Below are positions 36,114 to 44,525 of a DNA stretch of 64,000 nucleotides, piece by piece. The position numbers and the translations under genes were made by a program. Each line of letters opens with the position of its first letter. Position 1 is the stretch's first letter. The notes beneath the pieces are model-generated. The model saw only the letters and a program-made list of their open reading frames with translations. It did no database searches and was not told the origin of the DNA. This DNA comes from Paenibacillus antri. Lineage in GTDB: Bacteria; Bacillota; Bacilli; Paenibacillales; YIM-B00363. Location: positions 124,001-188,000 of the forward strand of contig NZ_VCIW01000006.1 of NCBI RefSeq assembly GCF_005765165.1, read 5' to 3'.

Positions 36114-36168
36114 CCGTCGTGGGAATTTGTGGTACAATACGAACAAATTTAGACTTGTATACATGCGG
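36110..36168 (+). promoter_or_regulatory. promoter and operator of the GntR-SBP regulator (site e)
   Basis: GTGACC (36110-36115), 17-base spacer, extended -10 TGGTACAAT (36130-36138). Downstream, ACTTGTATACATG (36153-36165) is the reverse complement of the CATGTATACAAGT form of the operator, so the regulator probably controls itself. Confidence 0.6.
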
Positions 36169-36206
36169 TCTATTTGCAATGAAATCCGGAACGGGAGCCG
36201 ATCGAC

Positions 36207-37661
36207 TTGTTGAAACGAACCAATAGCTTTGAAGATCGGTATAACCGATTGCTGCAGGAGCTGCGGAACGAGATTCTTACAGGCGGCCTCCGTCCGGGCG
36301 AGTTCATCCTGCCCGAGAATACGCTTAGCGAGAAATACGAAATCAGCCGCGTCTCGGTGCGCAAGGTGCTGGCCGCGCTCGTCGACGAAGGCTTGATCGA
36401 GAAGATCGCGGGCAAGGGCAACCGGGTGCGCATTCCCGGGGAGGATATTCGGCGGGAGACGTTGACCGTCGCTTGGTTTTCCACCTCATACGAGATCGAT
36501 ATTATCCGCAAGCTGATCGCCATGTACGAGGAATCGCATCCGTACGTCCGGGTGGAGCTGCTGCTCCTTCCGGAGACGGAATACGTGGACAATATCGTCA
36601 ATCTGATCGAATACGGCTTCGGACCCGACGTATTCATCCTTTCGGAGCTCCATATTCGGCATTTGATCGAGAAGGATCGTCTGGATCTCTTGATGCCTTA
36701 CGTGCCCGAGCGGATCGACGTCGAGCGGGACAGCTACCGGAAGGTGTTCGACATGTTCGCCGTCGGCGGCGAGGTCGTCGCGACGCCGTTCGTCTTCTCC
36801 CCGGTCGTCATCTGTTACAACGAACGGCTGCTCTCGGACGGGGCCGCGGATCGTCTCGAGTCGATGGACGATTGGTCCGATCTGCTCGCGCTGGCCGAGC
36901 GAAGCACCGTGAAGCGGGAAGGCAGCGACATCATCGACCGGTACGGCTTCTGCTTTTCGGCGTCGCCGAACCGTTGGCCGGTGTTCCTGCTGCAGAACGA
37001 CGGACGCTTCATCGAAGAAGGCGGGACCGCTTCCGTTCTGTCGGAGACGAACAACGTCGAAGCGCTGCAGTTTTGCGCCGACTTGATGTACAAGTACAAG
37101 GTGTCGCCGATCTACTCGCACGGAAGCTCGTATTTGGCGGAGAGCTTGTTCAAGAAGGAGCGCGTCGCGATGATTCTGACGACGTACTACTTCATGAACG
37201 AATTCCGCGGTCACGATCTTCGCTGGGACGTGCTGCCGTTGCCTTCGCGGAAGAAGCAGGGCACGCTGCTGCTCGGCGGGGGGCTCGCGATCAATCGGCA
37301 GACGAACCTGCCGGAGATGGCGAAGCACTTCATCGACTTCTTGACCGATAAGCCGGCGCAGACGATGCTGAAGCAGCAGGGCTGCACGATTCCGATGCTG
37401 CGCGAGGTCGCCGAGGACAACCGGCTGCTCGATCCGGACATTCATCCGGAATGCTACAACGTCTTCCTCGAAGCGCTGCCGCATGCGTCGTCGCTCCGCG
37501 ACTTGTCGCTGCGTCAGTCGGAGGTGGAGCTCGTGCAGAAGGAATTGAATCTGCTGTGGGCGAACATGGAGACGCCGGAGGACGCCTGCCGGCGTATCGA
37601 AGCGCTGTTGAACGAGCGCCGCGCCGAAGCCGCCGCCTCTTCCGCCGCCGCGAAAACGTAG
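36207..37661 (+). CDS. GntR-family regulator fused to a solute-binding domain
   Basis: 484 residues. ~10-75 is a GntR winged helix (RYNRLLQELRNEILTGGL, PENTLSEKYEISRVSVRKVL, then the wing GKGNRVR). From ~85 to 470 a two-lobe SBP_bac_1-type fold follows (SYEIDIIRKLIAMYEESHPY, GFGPDVFILS, VAMILTTYYFMNEFRG), the sort normally exported for ABC import. Without signal or lipobox it must act in the cytoplasm as a ligand sensor. TTG 36207 is set by CGGGAG upstream. It probably represses or activates genes with the ATACATGTAT/ATACAAG sites (a-e, perhaps f). AraR is the nearest well-studied idea, but it uses a LacI-type sensor, not this one. Confidence 0.85.
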   Translation: MLKRTNSFEDRYNRLLQELRNEILTGGLRPGEFILPENTLSEKYEISRVSVRKVLAALVDEGLIEKIAGKGNRVRIPGEDIRRETLTVAWFSTSYEIDIIRKLIAMYEESHPYVRVELLLLPETEYVDNIVNLIEYGFGPDVFILSELHIRHLIEKDRLDLLMPYVPERIDVERDSYRKVFDMFAVGGEVVATPFVFSPVVICYNERLLSDGAADRLESMDDWSDLLALAERSTVKREGSDIIDRYGFCFSASPNRWPVFLLQNDGRFIEEGGTASVLSETNNVEALQFCADLMYKYKVSPIYSHGSSYLAESLFKKERVAMILTTYYFMNEFRGHDLRWDVLPLPSRKKQGTLLLGGGLAINRQTNLPEMAKHFIDFLTDKPAQTMLKQQGCTIPMLREVAEDNRLLDPDIHPECYNVFLEALPHASSLRDLSLRQSEVELVQKELNLLWANMETPEDACRRIEALLNERRAEAAASSAAAKT

Positions 37662-37669
37662 TAACGCAG

Positions 37670-37717
37670 CTCGCCCTCCCTTTGACCTTCGGAGTCATGG
37701 GGAGGGCGAGTTTTTTT
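37670..37717 (+). terminator. terminator of the regulator gene
   Basis: CTCGCCCTCC (37670-37679) and GGAGGGCGAG (37701-37710) form a perfect 10-bp stem, followed by TTTTTTT. Confidence 0.9.
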
Positions 37718-37849
37718 GGTCGGGGGGAGGACGGCGTCTCTTTTGGCGTATCGTCGAAATTTATCTAAGTTAGAAAATTATCTACGATGCGGAGAAAGAG
37801 TTACCGACATCCATTGGGCGGGTTTCCTAATCATTGCGGAATGCCGCCC

Positions 37850-38839
37850 CTACAGCGCCTTGATCGTCAGCCGCGTCACCGCTTCGGCCGTCGCGCCGGG
37901 CTCCAGCGCCTGAAGGCCGGTCAGCGCCGCGGGCGCGTCGACGTTCGGCGCGTTCGGCACCCACGTCAGCGGCTCGGGGCAGAAGAAGCCGCGATCCGGC
38001 TTGCCCTTGCCGTTATAGAGCACCCATTGCGTGAACGTCTTGTCGGCTTCGTAGCGAATGGACAGTCCCGCGCCGCGGTCCTCTAGCGTCGCCTCGACCG
38101 GCGCGTCCGGGGACGCCTGGAAGCAGTCGTCGAACTCGACGCGATCGAGCGGCAGCCCCTCGGCCAACGCGCCGCGCAGCGGGTTGTCCAGCAGGGCGCC
38201 CGTCGGCAGCAGCCGATCGTTCAGCTCCCACGTCTTTTCGGCGCGCAGCCGAAGCGTGCACTTCGATAGATCGCCCTCCGGATTCCCGAGCGGCAGCACG
38301 AACGTCGTGTGGTAGCCGAGCCCCCACGGCATCGCCGCCTCGTCGCGGCTCTCGAGCGTAAAGCGCAGCTCGACGCTGTCGGCGGCGAAGCGGAAGCCGT
38401 GCCGAACCGTGAACCGATGCGGCAGCGCCTCGAAGACGGCGGGCGTCTCCTCGGAGACGACGGTCGTCTCGACCCAAGCCGTGCCGTCGTCCGACGTCTC
38501 CGCCGCGGACAGCTTCCAGGCCGTGCGCATCAGCACGCCGTGAATGTGATAGCCCCTCGCGGGATCGACGGGGAAGCGATACTCCCGCCCGCGGAACGTG
38601 AACGCGCCGCCCTCGATGCGGCTCGGCGGGAACAGCACGGGGATGCCGTGCAGCGTCGTGCGCGCATGGTACGCTTCGGCGGAAGCCGGCGAGCGCAGCA
38701 GCGCGGTGCCGGTCGGGCGCCAGGTCAGGCCGATCAGGTTGCTCCCCCAGCCGGGGACGACGATGCCCTCGAGCTTCTCCGTCGTTACCTTAACGGCGGG
38801 CTCGCCGAAGTACGATATATGTTCGATCGCGGCGGTCAT
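37850..38839 (-). CDS. aldose 1-epimerase family protein
   Basis: 329 residues, galactose-mutarotase-like beta-sandwich: NLIGLTWRPTG near 30, GIPVLFPPSRIEGG near 60, GYHIHGVLMRTAWKL near 90 (substrate His), WGLGYHTTFVLP near 165 (second His) and a conserved late Glu in EFDDCF near 245 or FFCPEPLTW near 285. Interconverts sugar anomers, here probably in step with the glycan-use locus on the opposite strand. The start is ATG at 38839; upstream on that strand lies GAAGGAAGGAGCGG. Confidence 0.85.
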   Translation of the reverse strand: MTAAIEHISYFGEPAVKVTTEKLEGIVVPGWGSNLIGLTWRPTGTALLRSPASAEAYHARTTLHGIPVLFPPSRIEGGAFTFRGREYRFPVDPARGYHIHGVLMRTAWKLSAAETSDDGTAWVETTVVSEETPAVFEALPHRFTVRHGFRFAADSVELRFTLESRDEAAMPWGLGYHTTFVLPLGNPEGDLSKCTLRLRAEKTWELNDRLLPTGALLDNPLRGALAEGLPLDRVEFDDCFQASPDAPVEATLEDRGAGLSIRYEADKTFTQWVLYNGKGKPDRGFFCPEPLTWVPNAPNVDAPAALTGLQALEPGATAEAVTRLTIKAL

Positions 38840-38934
38840 GAAAGATCCGCTCCTTCCTTCGTCTCGCTTGTGAAACAATGGTAGTATATCATGGTAGAAT
38901 ACAGAAATTAAGGGGAGCGGAAGGAGGGAGTCGG

Positions 38935-39729
38935 ATGAGGAACAGCATACTCGCCGCGCTCGCGGCGACGGCGCTGGCCGCAGCGAGCGTCGCGGGCTGC
39001 GCGCCGAGCCCGGACGAAGCCGCGCCGCCCGAGCTCACCGTCTCGGCGGCGGCAAGCCTCGCGCTTCCGCTCGACGAGCTTCAGGCGATGTACAAAGACC
39101 GGGCGCCGGAGACGACGGTGCTGATCAATTACGGGTCTACCGGCGGATTGCAGAAGCAGATCGAGATGGGCCTGCCGGCGGACCTCTTCTTAGGCGCGGG
39201 ACGGAAGCCGATGGAGCAGCTGCTCGAGCAAGGGTGGATCGATCCGGAGTCGAACGATACGCTGCTGACGAATCGGCTCGTCGTCGTCGTGCCCGCCGAT
39301 CGGACGTCCGCGCTCCATGCGCTCGAAGAGCTCGCGGACGACGCCTGGGGGAAGCTCGCGATCGGCGTGCCGGAGACGGTGCCGGCGGGAGGCTACGCCA
39401 AGGAAGCGCTCGAGGCCGTCGGCATATGGGACAAGGCGTTCGCGAAAGCTGTGTTCGGCAAGGACGTGCGGCAGGTGCTTACCTCGGTGGAAACCGGCAA
39501 CGCGGACGCGGGCTTCGTGTACGCGACGGACGCGATGTCCTCCGGCAAGGTGCGCGTCGCCTTCGAGGTGCCGCCGGAGCGGCATTCGCCGATCGTGTAC
39601 CCGATCGGCGTCGTCGCGACGACCGAATACCCGGAGGAAGCGGAAGCGTTCTATAACTTCTTAAGAAGCGACGAAGCGATGGCCGTCTTCGCGGAATACG
39701 GCTTCGGCGCGGCCGCGCGGGCCCCATGA
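38935..39729 (+). CDS. modA: molybdate ABC transporter binding lipoprotein
   Basis: 264 residues. Signal sequence with lipobox VAGC near 21; then LTVSAAASLALPLDEL (the Ser-containing oxyanion site of ModA), INYGSTGGLQKQIEMGLPADLFLG near 65-88, and SVETGNADAGFVYATDA near 185. Typical ModA of Gram-positive bacteria, membrane tethered. ATG 38935 after AAGGAGGGA. Stop overlaps the modB start. No ModC gene follows. Confidence 0.93.
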   Translation: MRNSILAALAATALAAASVAGCAPSPDEAAPPELTVSAAASLALPLDELQAMYKDRAPETTVLINYGSTGGLQKQIEMGLPADLFLGAGRKPMEQLLEQGWIDPESNDTLLTNRLVVVVPADRTSALHALEELADDAWGKLAIGVPETVPAGGYAKEALEAVGIWDKAFAKAVFGKDVRQVLTSVETGNADAGFVYATDAMSSGKVRVAFEVPPERHSPIVYPIGVVATTEYPEEAEAFYNFLRSDEAMAVFAEYGFGAAARAP

Positions 39730-40403
39730 GCGAGCTGACGTGGTTCGAGCCCGTGCGGCTGTCGCTCGCGACGGCCGCCGTCGCGAGCGCGCTCGCCTTC
39801 GTCCTCGGCACGCTCGCGGCGTGGCGCATGCAGCTCGCTCGATTTCGCGGCCGAACGCTGCTCGAGGCGCTCTTCCTGCTGCCGCTCGTGCTTCCGCCGA
39901 CCGTCGTCGGCTTCGTCCTGCTCGTCGTCTTCGGCCGGCGCAGCTGGGCGGGCGCCGCCTACGAGTGGCTCTTCGGCCAGCCGATCGTCTTCTCCGCCGC
40001 CGCCGCCGCGCTCGCCTCCGCCGTCGTCGCGTTCCCGCTCGTCTACCAGACGGCGAAAGCGGGCTTCGCCTCCGTGGACCGCGACCTGACCGATGCGGCG
40101 CGCTCGATCGGCGCGGGCGAGTGGCAGCTGCTCCAGTACGTCGCCGCGCCGCTCGCCGCGCGCGCCTTGGTCGCGGGCTTCATCCTCGGCTTCGCTCGGG
40201 CGCTCGGCGAATTCGGCGCGACGCTCATGTTCGCGGGCGCCATTCCGGGGCGGACGCTGACGCTGCCGACCGCGATTTACCTCGCCGTCGAGAGCGGGGA
40301 CGACGCCCGGGCATGGGCGTGGTGCGCCGCGATCGCGGCGATCGGCTTCGCGCTGCTGCTCGTCGCGAGGACGTTTGCCCGAGGAGAACCTGCAGGAAAA
40401 TAA
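39726..40403 (+). CDS. modB: molybdate ABC transporter permease
   Basis: 225 residues, five or six membrane helices with the EAA loop TDAARSIGAGEWQLLQYVA near 120-140 and GFARALGEFGATLMFAG near 157-173, a ModB signature. Start overlaps modA by ATGA. The ATPase ModC expected next is missing; the operon is followed directly by the tRNA promoter, so an ATPase must come from elsewhere. Confidence 0.93.
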   Translation: MSELTWFEPVRLSLATAAVASALAFVLGTLAAWRMQLARFRGRTLLEALFLLPLVLPPTVVGFVLLVVFGRRSWAGAAYEWLFGQPIVFSAAAAALASAVVAFPLVYQTAKAGFASVDRDLTDAARSIGAGEWQLLQYVAAPLAARALVAGFILGFARALGEFGATLMFAGAIPGRTLTLPTAIYLAVESGDDARAWAWCAAIAAIGFALLLVARTFARGEPAGK

Positions 40404-40421
40404 TGGCTTGGGCAAAACCGC

Positions 40422-40450
40422 TTTACTTTTGTCCGCGGGCGTGATATTAT
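40422..40450 (+). promoter_or_regulatory. tRNA-Leu(CAG) promoter
   Basis: TTTACT (40422-40427), 17-base spacer, TATTAT (40445-40450), 20 bases before the tRNA. The -35 region matches that of the tRNA-Leu(GAG) gene. Confidence 0.7.
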
Positions 40451-40469
40451 CATTCTTGTCTTCAAAAAC

Positions 40470-40555
40470 GCGGTCGTGGTGGAACGGCAGACACGCTGTC
40501 TTCAGGCGGCAGTGAGCGCAAGCTCGTGGAGGTTCAAATCCTCTCGACCGCACCA
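40470..40555 (+). tRNA. tRNA-Leu (anticodon CAG)
   Basis: 86 bases; acceptor GCGGTCG/CGACCGC, anticodon stem CTGTC/GGCAG with loop TTCAGGC (anticodon CAG, reads CUG), long variable arm, T-arm with GGTTCAAATCC, encoded CCA. CUG is a common Leu codon in these genes. Confidence 0.95.
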
Positions 40556-40570
40556 TACATATCAATCAAG

Positions 40571-40597
40571 GGAAGCTTCCTCGAAGCTTCCTTTTTT
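40571..40597 (+). terminator. tRNA terminator
   Basis: GGAAGCTTC-CTC-GAAGCTTCC followed by TTTTTT. A second hairpin AAGACCCGG/CCGGGTCTT follows at 40606-40627 without a U-run. Confidence 0.9.
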
Positions 40598-40627
40598 GCA
40601 TGGAAAAGACCCGGTTTCCCGGGTCTT

Positions 40628-40925
40628 CCGACGGCGCCGCTGGTTGATGTCCCATCTTCAAAGAAAGCAAATTCGACAACGCTCTTCGTTATCGATGACG
40701 TGTAAAGCCGCTAACTAGCGTCCGACACATCCCTCGCCCTCTATATTGAGTGAGAACCTCCCGAACTGTCTTGTTTCGTTGAATTCCTTACGTCGTCCAA
40801 CGCCACCACGACCTTTCTCTTGGTCGCCGTCGTAACCTAGTATGCGCAGCGTCCGGAAGGTTTACTCGCGCCGACGATGAAATTGTTGCATCCTTCGCCG
40901 GCCCTGAGCGTATAAAGCTGTAATG
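40628..40925. other. intergenic stretch without recognised content
   Basis: About 300 bases between the tRNA terminators and the DUF4870 gene. No ribosome site, tRNA or repeat seen; a weak TATAAA at about 40913 could be the -10 of the next gene. Confidence 0.4.
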
Positions 40926-40944
40926 AACGTCGAGGAGGAGTCCC

Positions 40945-41283
40945 ATGGATACGCGTAAACTATTAGCCGCATTGGCATATTTCAGCATTTTCTTTATGGG
41001 CTTTATTTTGCCGGCCGTGCTGTATTTCATCTCGGACGATCGATACGTGAAGGATCACGCGAAGGCGGCGTTCCTCTCCCACTGCATTCCGGTCGTCGCC
41101 GTCATCGTCGCGTTCGTCGGCATGATCGCCACCGGCGTCGGCGCCTTCGGGATCGGCGGGAGCGCGGAGGCGGCGGGCATGGGCGCCTTGATCGGCATGT
41201 TCCTGTTGTTCGGCGCGGCCGCGCTCGTGTCGCTCGCCGTGGCGATTTGGAACGTGTACAAGGGCATTAAGGTACTTTTATAA
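40945..41283 (+). CDS. DUF4870-like small membrane protein
   Basis: 112 residues with three hydrophobic helices (about 5-28, 45-70, 80-108). The opening LLAALAYFSIFFMGFILPAV, then DRYVKDHAKAAFLSH, is characteristic of the DUF4870/Tic20-like family. Function unknown. CGAGGAGGAG precedes ATG 40945. Its stop overlaps the end of a small gene on the other strand. Confidence 0.8.
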   Translation: MDTRKLLAALAYFSIFFMGFILPAVLYFISDDRYVKDHAKAAFLSHCIPVVAVIVAFVGMIATGVGAFGIGGSAEAAGMGALIGMFLLFGAAALVSLAVAIWNVYKGIKVLL

Positions 41284-41433
41284 GCCCCCGCACGAATGCG
41301 GATACGGATGCTCCGCTTGCAGCTTTTTGTTTTCGGCGTCGATGTCCTTGTCGTCCGCCCGCGCCGCGACGAGCTTGGCCGGCGGCTGCGCGAATCGAAC
41401 GTCGCCGCGCGGGGCATTCTCCTGTTTCGTCAT
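41278..41433 (-). CDS. small conserved-looking protein, 51 residues
   Basis: Reverse-strand frame from ATG at 41433 to TAA at 41278-41280: begins MTKQENAPRGDVRFAQPP and ends EHPYPHSCGGL. Acidic/basic mix, no membrane segment. A GGAGAG site lies 13-14 bases upstream, which is rather far. It follows the 57-residue frame by 10 bases, so the two look like an operon. No family recognised. Confidence 0.5.
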   Translation of the reverse strand: MTKQENAPRGDVRFAQPPAKLVAARADDKDIDAENKKLQAEHPYPHSCGGL

Positions 41434-41443
41434 AAGCCGAAAT

Positions 41444-41617
41444 TCACTCTCCTTTCAGATCCGCCCGGCAGGCGGTGGAGTCCGCGCCGGGGGGATCTTT
41501 TTCATAAGCGATCAACGTAATTTCTTCCCCGAGCTCCTCGTTCAGCCTCGATTCCAGTCGTTTCAACTCGCGGACCGCGCGATCCGGCAAGCTCGCGAAC
41601 GCATAGTCGTTTCGCAA
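41444..41617 (-). CDS. small protein, 57 residues
   Basis: Reverse-strand frame from TTG at 41617 to TGA at 41444-41446: starts RNDYAFASLPDRAVRELKRL after the initiator, with LGEEITLIAYEKD in the middle. One amphipathic helix then a beta strand; Glu/Arg-rich. AAAGGAG lies 11 bases before the TTG. Its stop overlaps the ribosome site of the next small gene. Similar short proteins occur in Paenibacillus-like genomes, but I cannot name a function. Confidence 0.55.
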   Translation of the reverse strand: MRNDYAFASLPDRAVRELKRLESRLNEELGEEITLIAYEKDPPGADSTACRADLKGE

Positions 41618-41776
41618 TGGAAGACACGCTCCTTTCCCCGGTATTTTGCCCTGCTAAAGGAGAGGGAATCCGACCGCCGACTGCGACTTTTTTCCCCCGA
41701 TGCGCCTGGTTTTGTGATATGATCGTTTACGTCATAAATTGTACATAGGAACAACTTTCTTGGGCGGGGGAAACGG

Positions 41777-43579
41777 ATGAACCGGAAGCTGAAGATTTGG
41801 TTGACGGTCGCGAACGCGGCGGTGTTGTTGTTGTCTTTGACGTTTTATGTATTCGGACAATTGGAGGTGCTGAACCGCACGCTCTTCAATTACCACATGA
41901 CGGAAAACATGACCCACGCGCCGAACGAGCGCATCGTGGTCATCGGCATCGACGACGAGTCGCTCGAAGCGATCGGACGATTCCCCTGGGACCGCCGCGT
42001 GTACGCGGATTTGCTCCATGTGCTGAACCAGCCCGGCTACGAGCCGAACTCGATCAGCTTCGATATCAGCTTCGACGAAGCGTCGGATCCGGAAGCGGAC
42101 GCCGCCTTCGCCGAAGCGCTCGCCATGTACGACAACGTCGTCTTCCCGATTACGGGCATCACGGAAGACGTGCGACGAGAGGTGACGGTCAAGAAGGGCG
42201 GCTACCTGGAAGCGTACGACGTGCGCACGCCGTACGAGCCCTTCGCCGAACACGTCAAGACCGCGCATATTAACGCGCTGGTCGACGAGGACGGAGCGAT
42301 CCGCCGCACGGCGCTCGCGATTCAAGGTCCGGACGGCACCGTCTATCCGTCGCTCGGCCTTAACGCCGTGCAGATGGCCGGGTACGACGTAAATACATAT
42401 TTGGAAAACGACTACATGGCAGGCGACAGCATGAAGGGCGAGGTGTTCATCGACTTCGACGCCATGAGCGACGAGTTCATCACCGTCCCGTTCCTGTACG
42501 TCGTCGCCGGCGAAATCGATCCGGTCATGTTCCAGGACGCGATCGTGCTGATCGGCATCAACGCGGTCGGCTTCGAGTTCGACCACAGCAACACGACCGT
42601 CGAGCGGGACATGAGGCTCGTCTACGCCCACGCCAACATCATCAATCAGCTGATCGAAGGCACCGTCACGACGAAGTCCGAATGGTACGTGACGCTGGCG
42701 CTCATGGCGGCGCTGCTGGCGCTGACGTGGTGGGCCGCGTGGCGCCTCAAGACGACCTACAGCGTCGTCTTGTTCGCCCTCGCGCTAGGCGGCTTGTTCG
42801 GCGCGCAATCCCTGATTTACAAGCAAATCAGCCTGTACGTCGACGTCGTCTATCCGGCGCTCGTGCTCCTGCTGGCGTACATTCTGAACATCGCGGTCAA
42901 GTCGTATTTGGAAAATAAACAAAAAAACTTCATCACGAAGCAGTTCGGCCGCTACATCTCGCCGGATCTCGTCAAGGAGATCGCGACGACGAACCACGAA
43001 ATCAAGCTCGGCGGCATCAACAAGGAGCTGTCGATCCTGTTCCTCGACATTCGCGGCTTTACGACGCTGTCGGAGAAGCTGAAGCCGGAGGAGGTCGTCG
43101 ACTTCCTGAACGAGATGTTCGACCTGATCACGAACAAGGCGCTCGAAAACAAGGGCACGATCGACAAGTTCATCGGCGACGCCGCGATGCTCATCTACAA
43201 TGCGCCGCTCGACGTCGAGAACCATCCGTATTATGCGGTGAAGACGGCTTGGGACATTCAACAGGGGATGATCGAGGTGCGCGAGCGCATCCAGGCGCGC
43301 CACGGCGTCACCGTCAATTGCGGCATCGGCGTGCATACGGGGGAGGTCGTCGTCGGCAACATCGGCTCTTACCTTCGCGTCGACTACACCTGTATCGGCG
43401 ACAACGTCAACACGGCGGCGCGGATCGAATCGCAGACGACGGCAGGGCAAATTCTCGTCTCCGAAGCGACGTACGAACTGACGAAGGACCGGTTCGAGTT
43501 CAATTACGTCGGGGATCGAATGATGAAAGGGAAGACGGTCGCGGTCAAGCTGTACGAGGTTCTCGGACCTACGGCGTAA
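41777..43579 (+). CDS. CHASE2-domain class III adenylate/guanylate cyclase
   Basis: 600 residues. N-terminal helix (~8-28), extracellular CHASE2 sensor (~45-300; VVIGIDDESLEAIGRFPWDRR is the hallmark), three helices (~305-375), then a class III cyclase domain (~395-590). Catalytic residues are present: D424 in FLDIRGFTTLSE, K464 and D468 in DKFIGDAAM, and the adenine/transition-state run YTCIGDNVNTAARIES. So it should make cAMP (or cGMP) in response to an outside cue. RBS GGCGGGGGAAA before ATG 41777. Stands alone; a weak terminator follows. Confidence 0.92.
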   Translation: MNRKLKIWLTVANAAVLLLSLTFYVFGQLEVLNRTLFNYHMTENMTHAPNERIVVIGIDDESLEAIGRFPWDRRVYADLLHVLNQPGYEPNSISFDISFDEASDPEADAAFAEALAMYDNVVFPITGITEDVRREVTVKKGGYLEAYDVRTPYEPFAEHVKTAHINALVDEDGAIRRTALAIQGPDGTVYPSLGLNAVQMAGYDVNTYLENDYMAGDSMKGEVFIDFDAMSDEFITVPFLYVVAGEIDPVMFQDAIVLIGINAVGFEFDHSNTTVERDMRLVYAHANIINQLIEGTVTTKSEWYVTLALMAALLALTWWAAWRLKTTYSVVLFALALGGLFGAQSLIYKQISLYVDVVYPALVLLLAYILNIAVKSYLENKQKNFITKQFGRYISPDLVKEIATTNHEIKLGGINKELSILFLDIRGFTTLSEKLKPEEVVDFLNEMFDLITNKALENKGTIDKFIGDAAMLIYNAPLDVENHPYYAVKTAWDIQQGMIEVRERIQARHGVTVNCGIGVHTGEVVVGNIGSYLRVDYTCIGDNVNTAARIESQTTAGQILVSEATYELTKDRFEFNYVGDRMMKGKTVAVKLYEVLGPTA

Positions 43580-43595
43580 CGGAAGAGACAGGAGG

Positions 43596-43625
43596 GACCC
43601 GTGTCTTTTGGCTCGGGTTCTTTTT
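43596..43625 (+). terminator. terminator after the cyclase gene
   Basis: GACCCG pairs with CGGGTT across a 12-base loop, then CTTTTT. Modest stem. Confidence 0.55.
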
Positions 43626-43640
43626 CGTATTTAGAAAAAG

Positions 43641-43669
43641 TTGGCAACCCTCATCGAATTGTATAGAAT
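43641..43669 (+). promoter_or_regulatory. promoter of the GT2 gene
   Basis: TTGGCA (43641-43646), 17-base spacer, TAGAAT (43664-43669), 44 bases before the start codon. Confidence 0.6.
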
Positions 43670-43712
43670 GAATCTATATTCCTAAAGAAATATAAAATGG
43701 GGGCGTATCCGA

Positions 43713-44525
43713 ATGCCGACCATCAGCGTCATTTCACCGACCTATAATCGACCGCATACCGTCGCGGAGCTGTTGGAAGCGTTATCGCGTCAGACGTTCG
43801 CGGACTTCGAGGTGCTGATCGTCAACGACGCGGGGAAGCGGATCGACGACGTCGTCGCGTTGTATCCGTCTCTTCGGATCCAGGTCATCGACTTGCCGGT
43901 GAACTCGTATCATGTTTGGGCGAGGAATGCGGCGCTGCCGCACGTGAAGGGGCAGTGGATCATGCCGATCGACGACGACGACTTGATCGTGCCGGATCAT
44001 ATGGAGACGATGCTTCAAGAGGCGCGGGACGCGGATCTCGTGTACGGGGACGTGGAAATTTTCGACTATGCGACGAAAGCGGGGACGCGTCTGCCGACGG
44101 CGCGATTCTTGTTCGCCTACGAGCATGACCCGGAGCTGCTTCGCCACTTCAATACATATGTAGCTTCCGGTTCGCTCTACCGGAGAGATCTGCACGATAC
44201 GCTCGGTCCGTTCGATCCCGAGATGCGGAACTATTGGGATTGGGACTGGATCCTGCGCGTCGTGGAAGCGGGATATCGCGTGAAGAAGGTGCCGCGGGCC
44301 GGCACCCTCTACGCGTTCGCCTCCGCGGGCGGGGACAACCAGTCGAGCAAGCAGGACGCGATGCGTCCGTACCTTGATAAGCTGAGCGAGAAGCACGGGC
44401 TCGGGTACTTGCCGACGAAAAACTTCTTCCTCATGCTCGAGGAAGAAGCGATTCGTTCGCGGCGCACGGCTTCCAGCATCGTCTGGGACGGCAAGCCGTT
44501 CGAGTCGCGTTATCGGTTGAAGTAA
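43713..44525 (+). CDS. GT2 family glycosyltransferase
   Basis: 270 residues. SVISPTYNRPHTVAELLEAL near 5, FEVLIVNDAGKR near 32, MPIDDDDLIVPDH near 90 (DxD metal site), NYWDWDWILRVVEAGYRVKK near 170 (the catalytic ED/WD region). A soluble, stand-alone transferase; donor and acceptor unknown. Its 3' end overlaps the SdpI-like gene on the other strand by 16 bases. Confidence 0.88.
   Translation: MPTISVISPTYNRPHTVAELLEALSRQTFADFEVLIVNDAGKRIDDVVALYPSLRIQVIDLPVNSYHVWARNAALPHVKGQWIMPIDDDDLIVPDHMETMLQEARDADLVYGDVEIFDYATKAGTRLPTARFLFAYEHDPELLRHFNTYVASGSLYRRDLHDTLGPFDPEMRNYWDWDWILRVVEAGYRVKKVPRAGTLYAFASAGGDNQSSKQDAMRPYLDKLSEKHGLGYLPTKNFFLMLEEEAIRSRRTASSIVWDGKPFESRYRLK

Noticed and set aside
38839-38935. 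Molybdenum-cofactor riboswitch before modA
   Set aside because: The gap to the divergent epimerase gene is under 100 bases and shows no suitable paired structure.
40476-40718. 80-residue open frame
   Set aside because: It lies within the tRNA-Leu(CAG) gene and its terminator.
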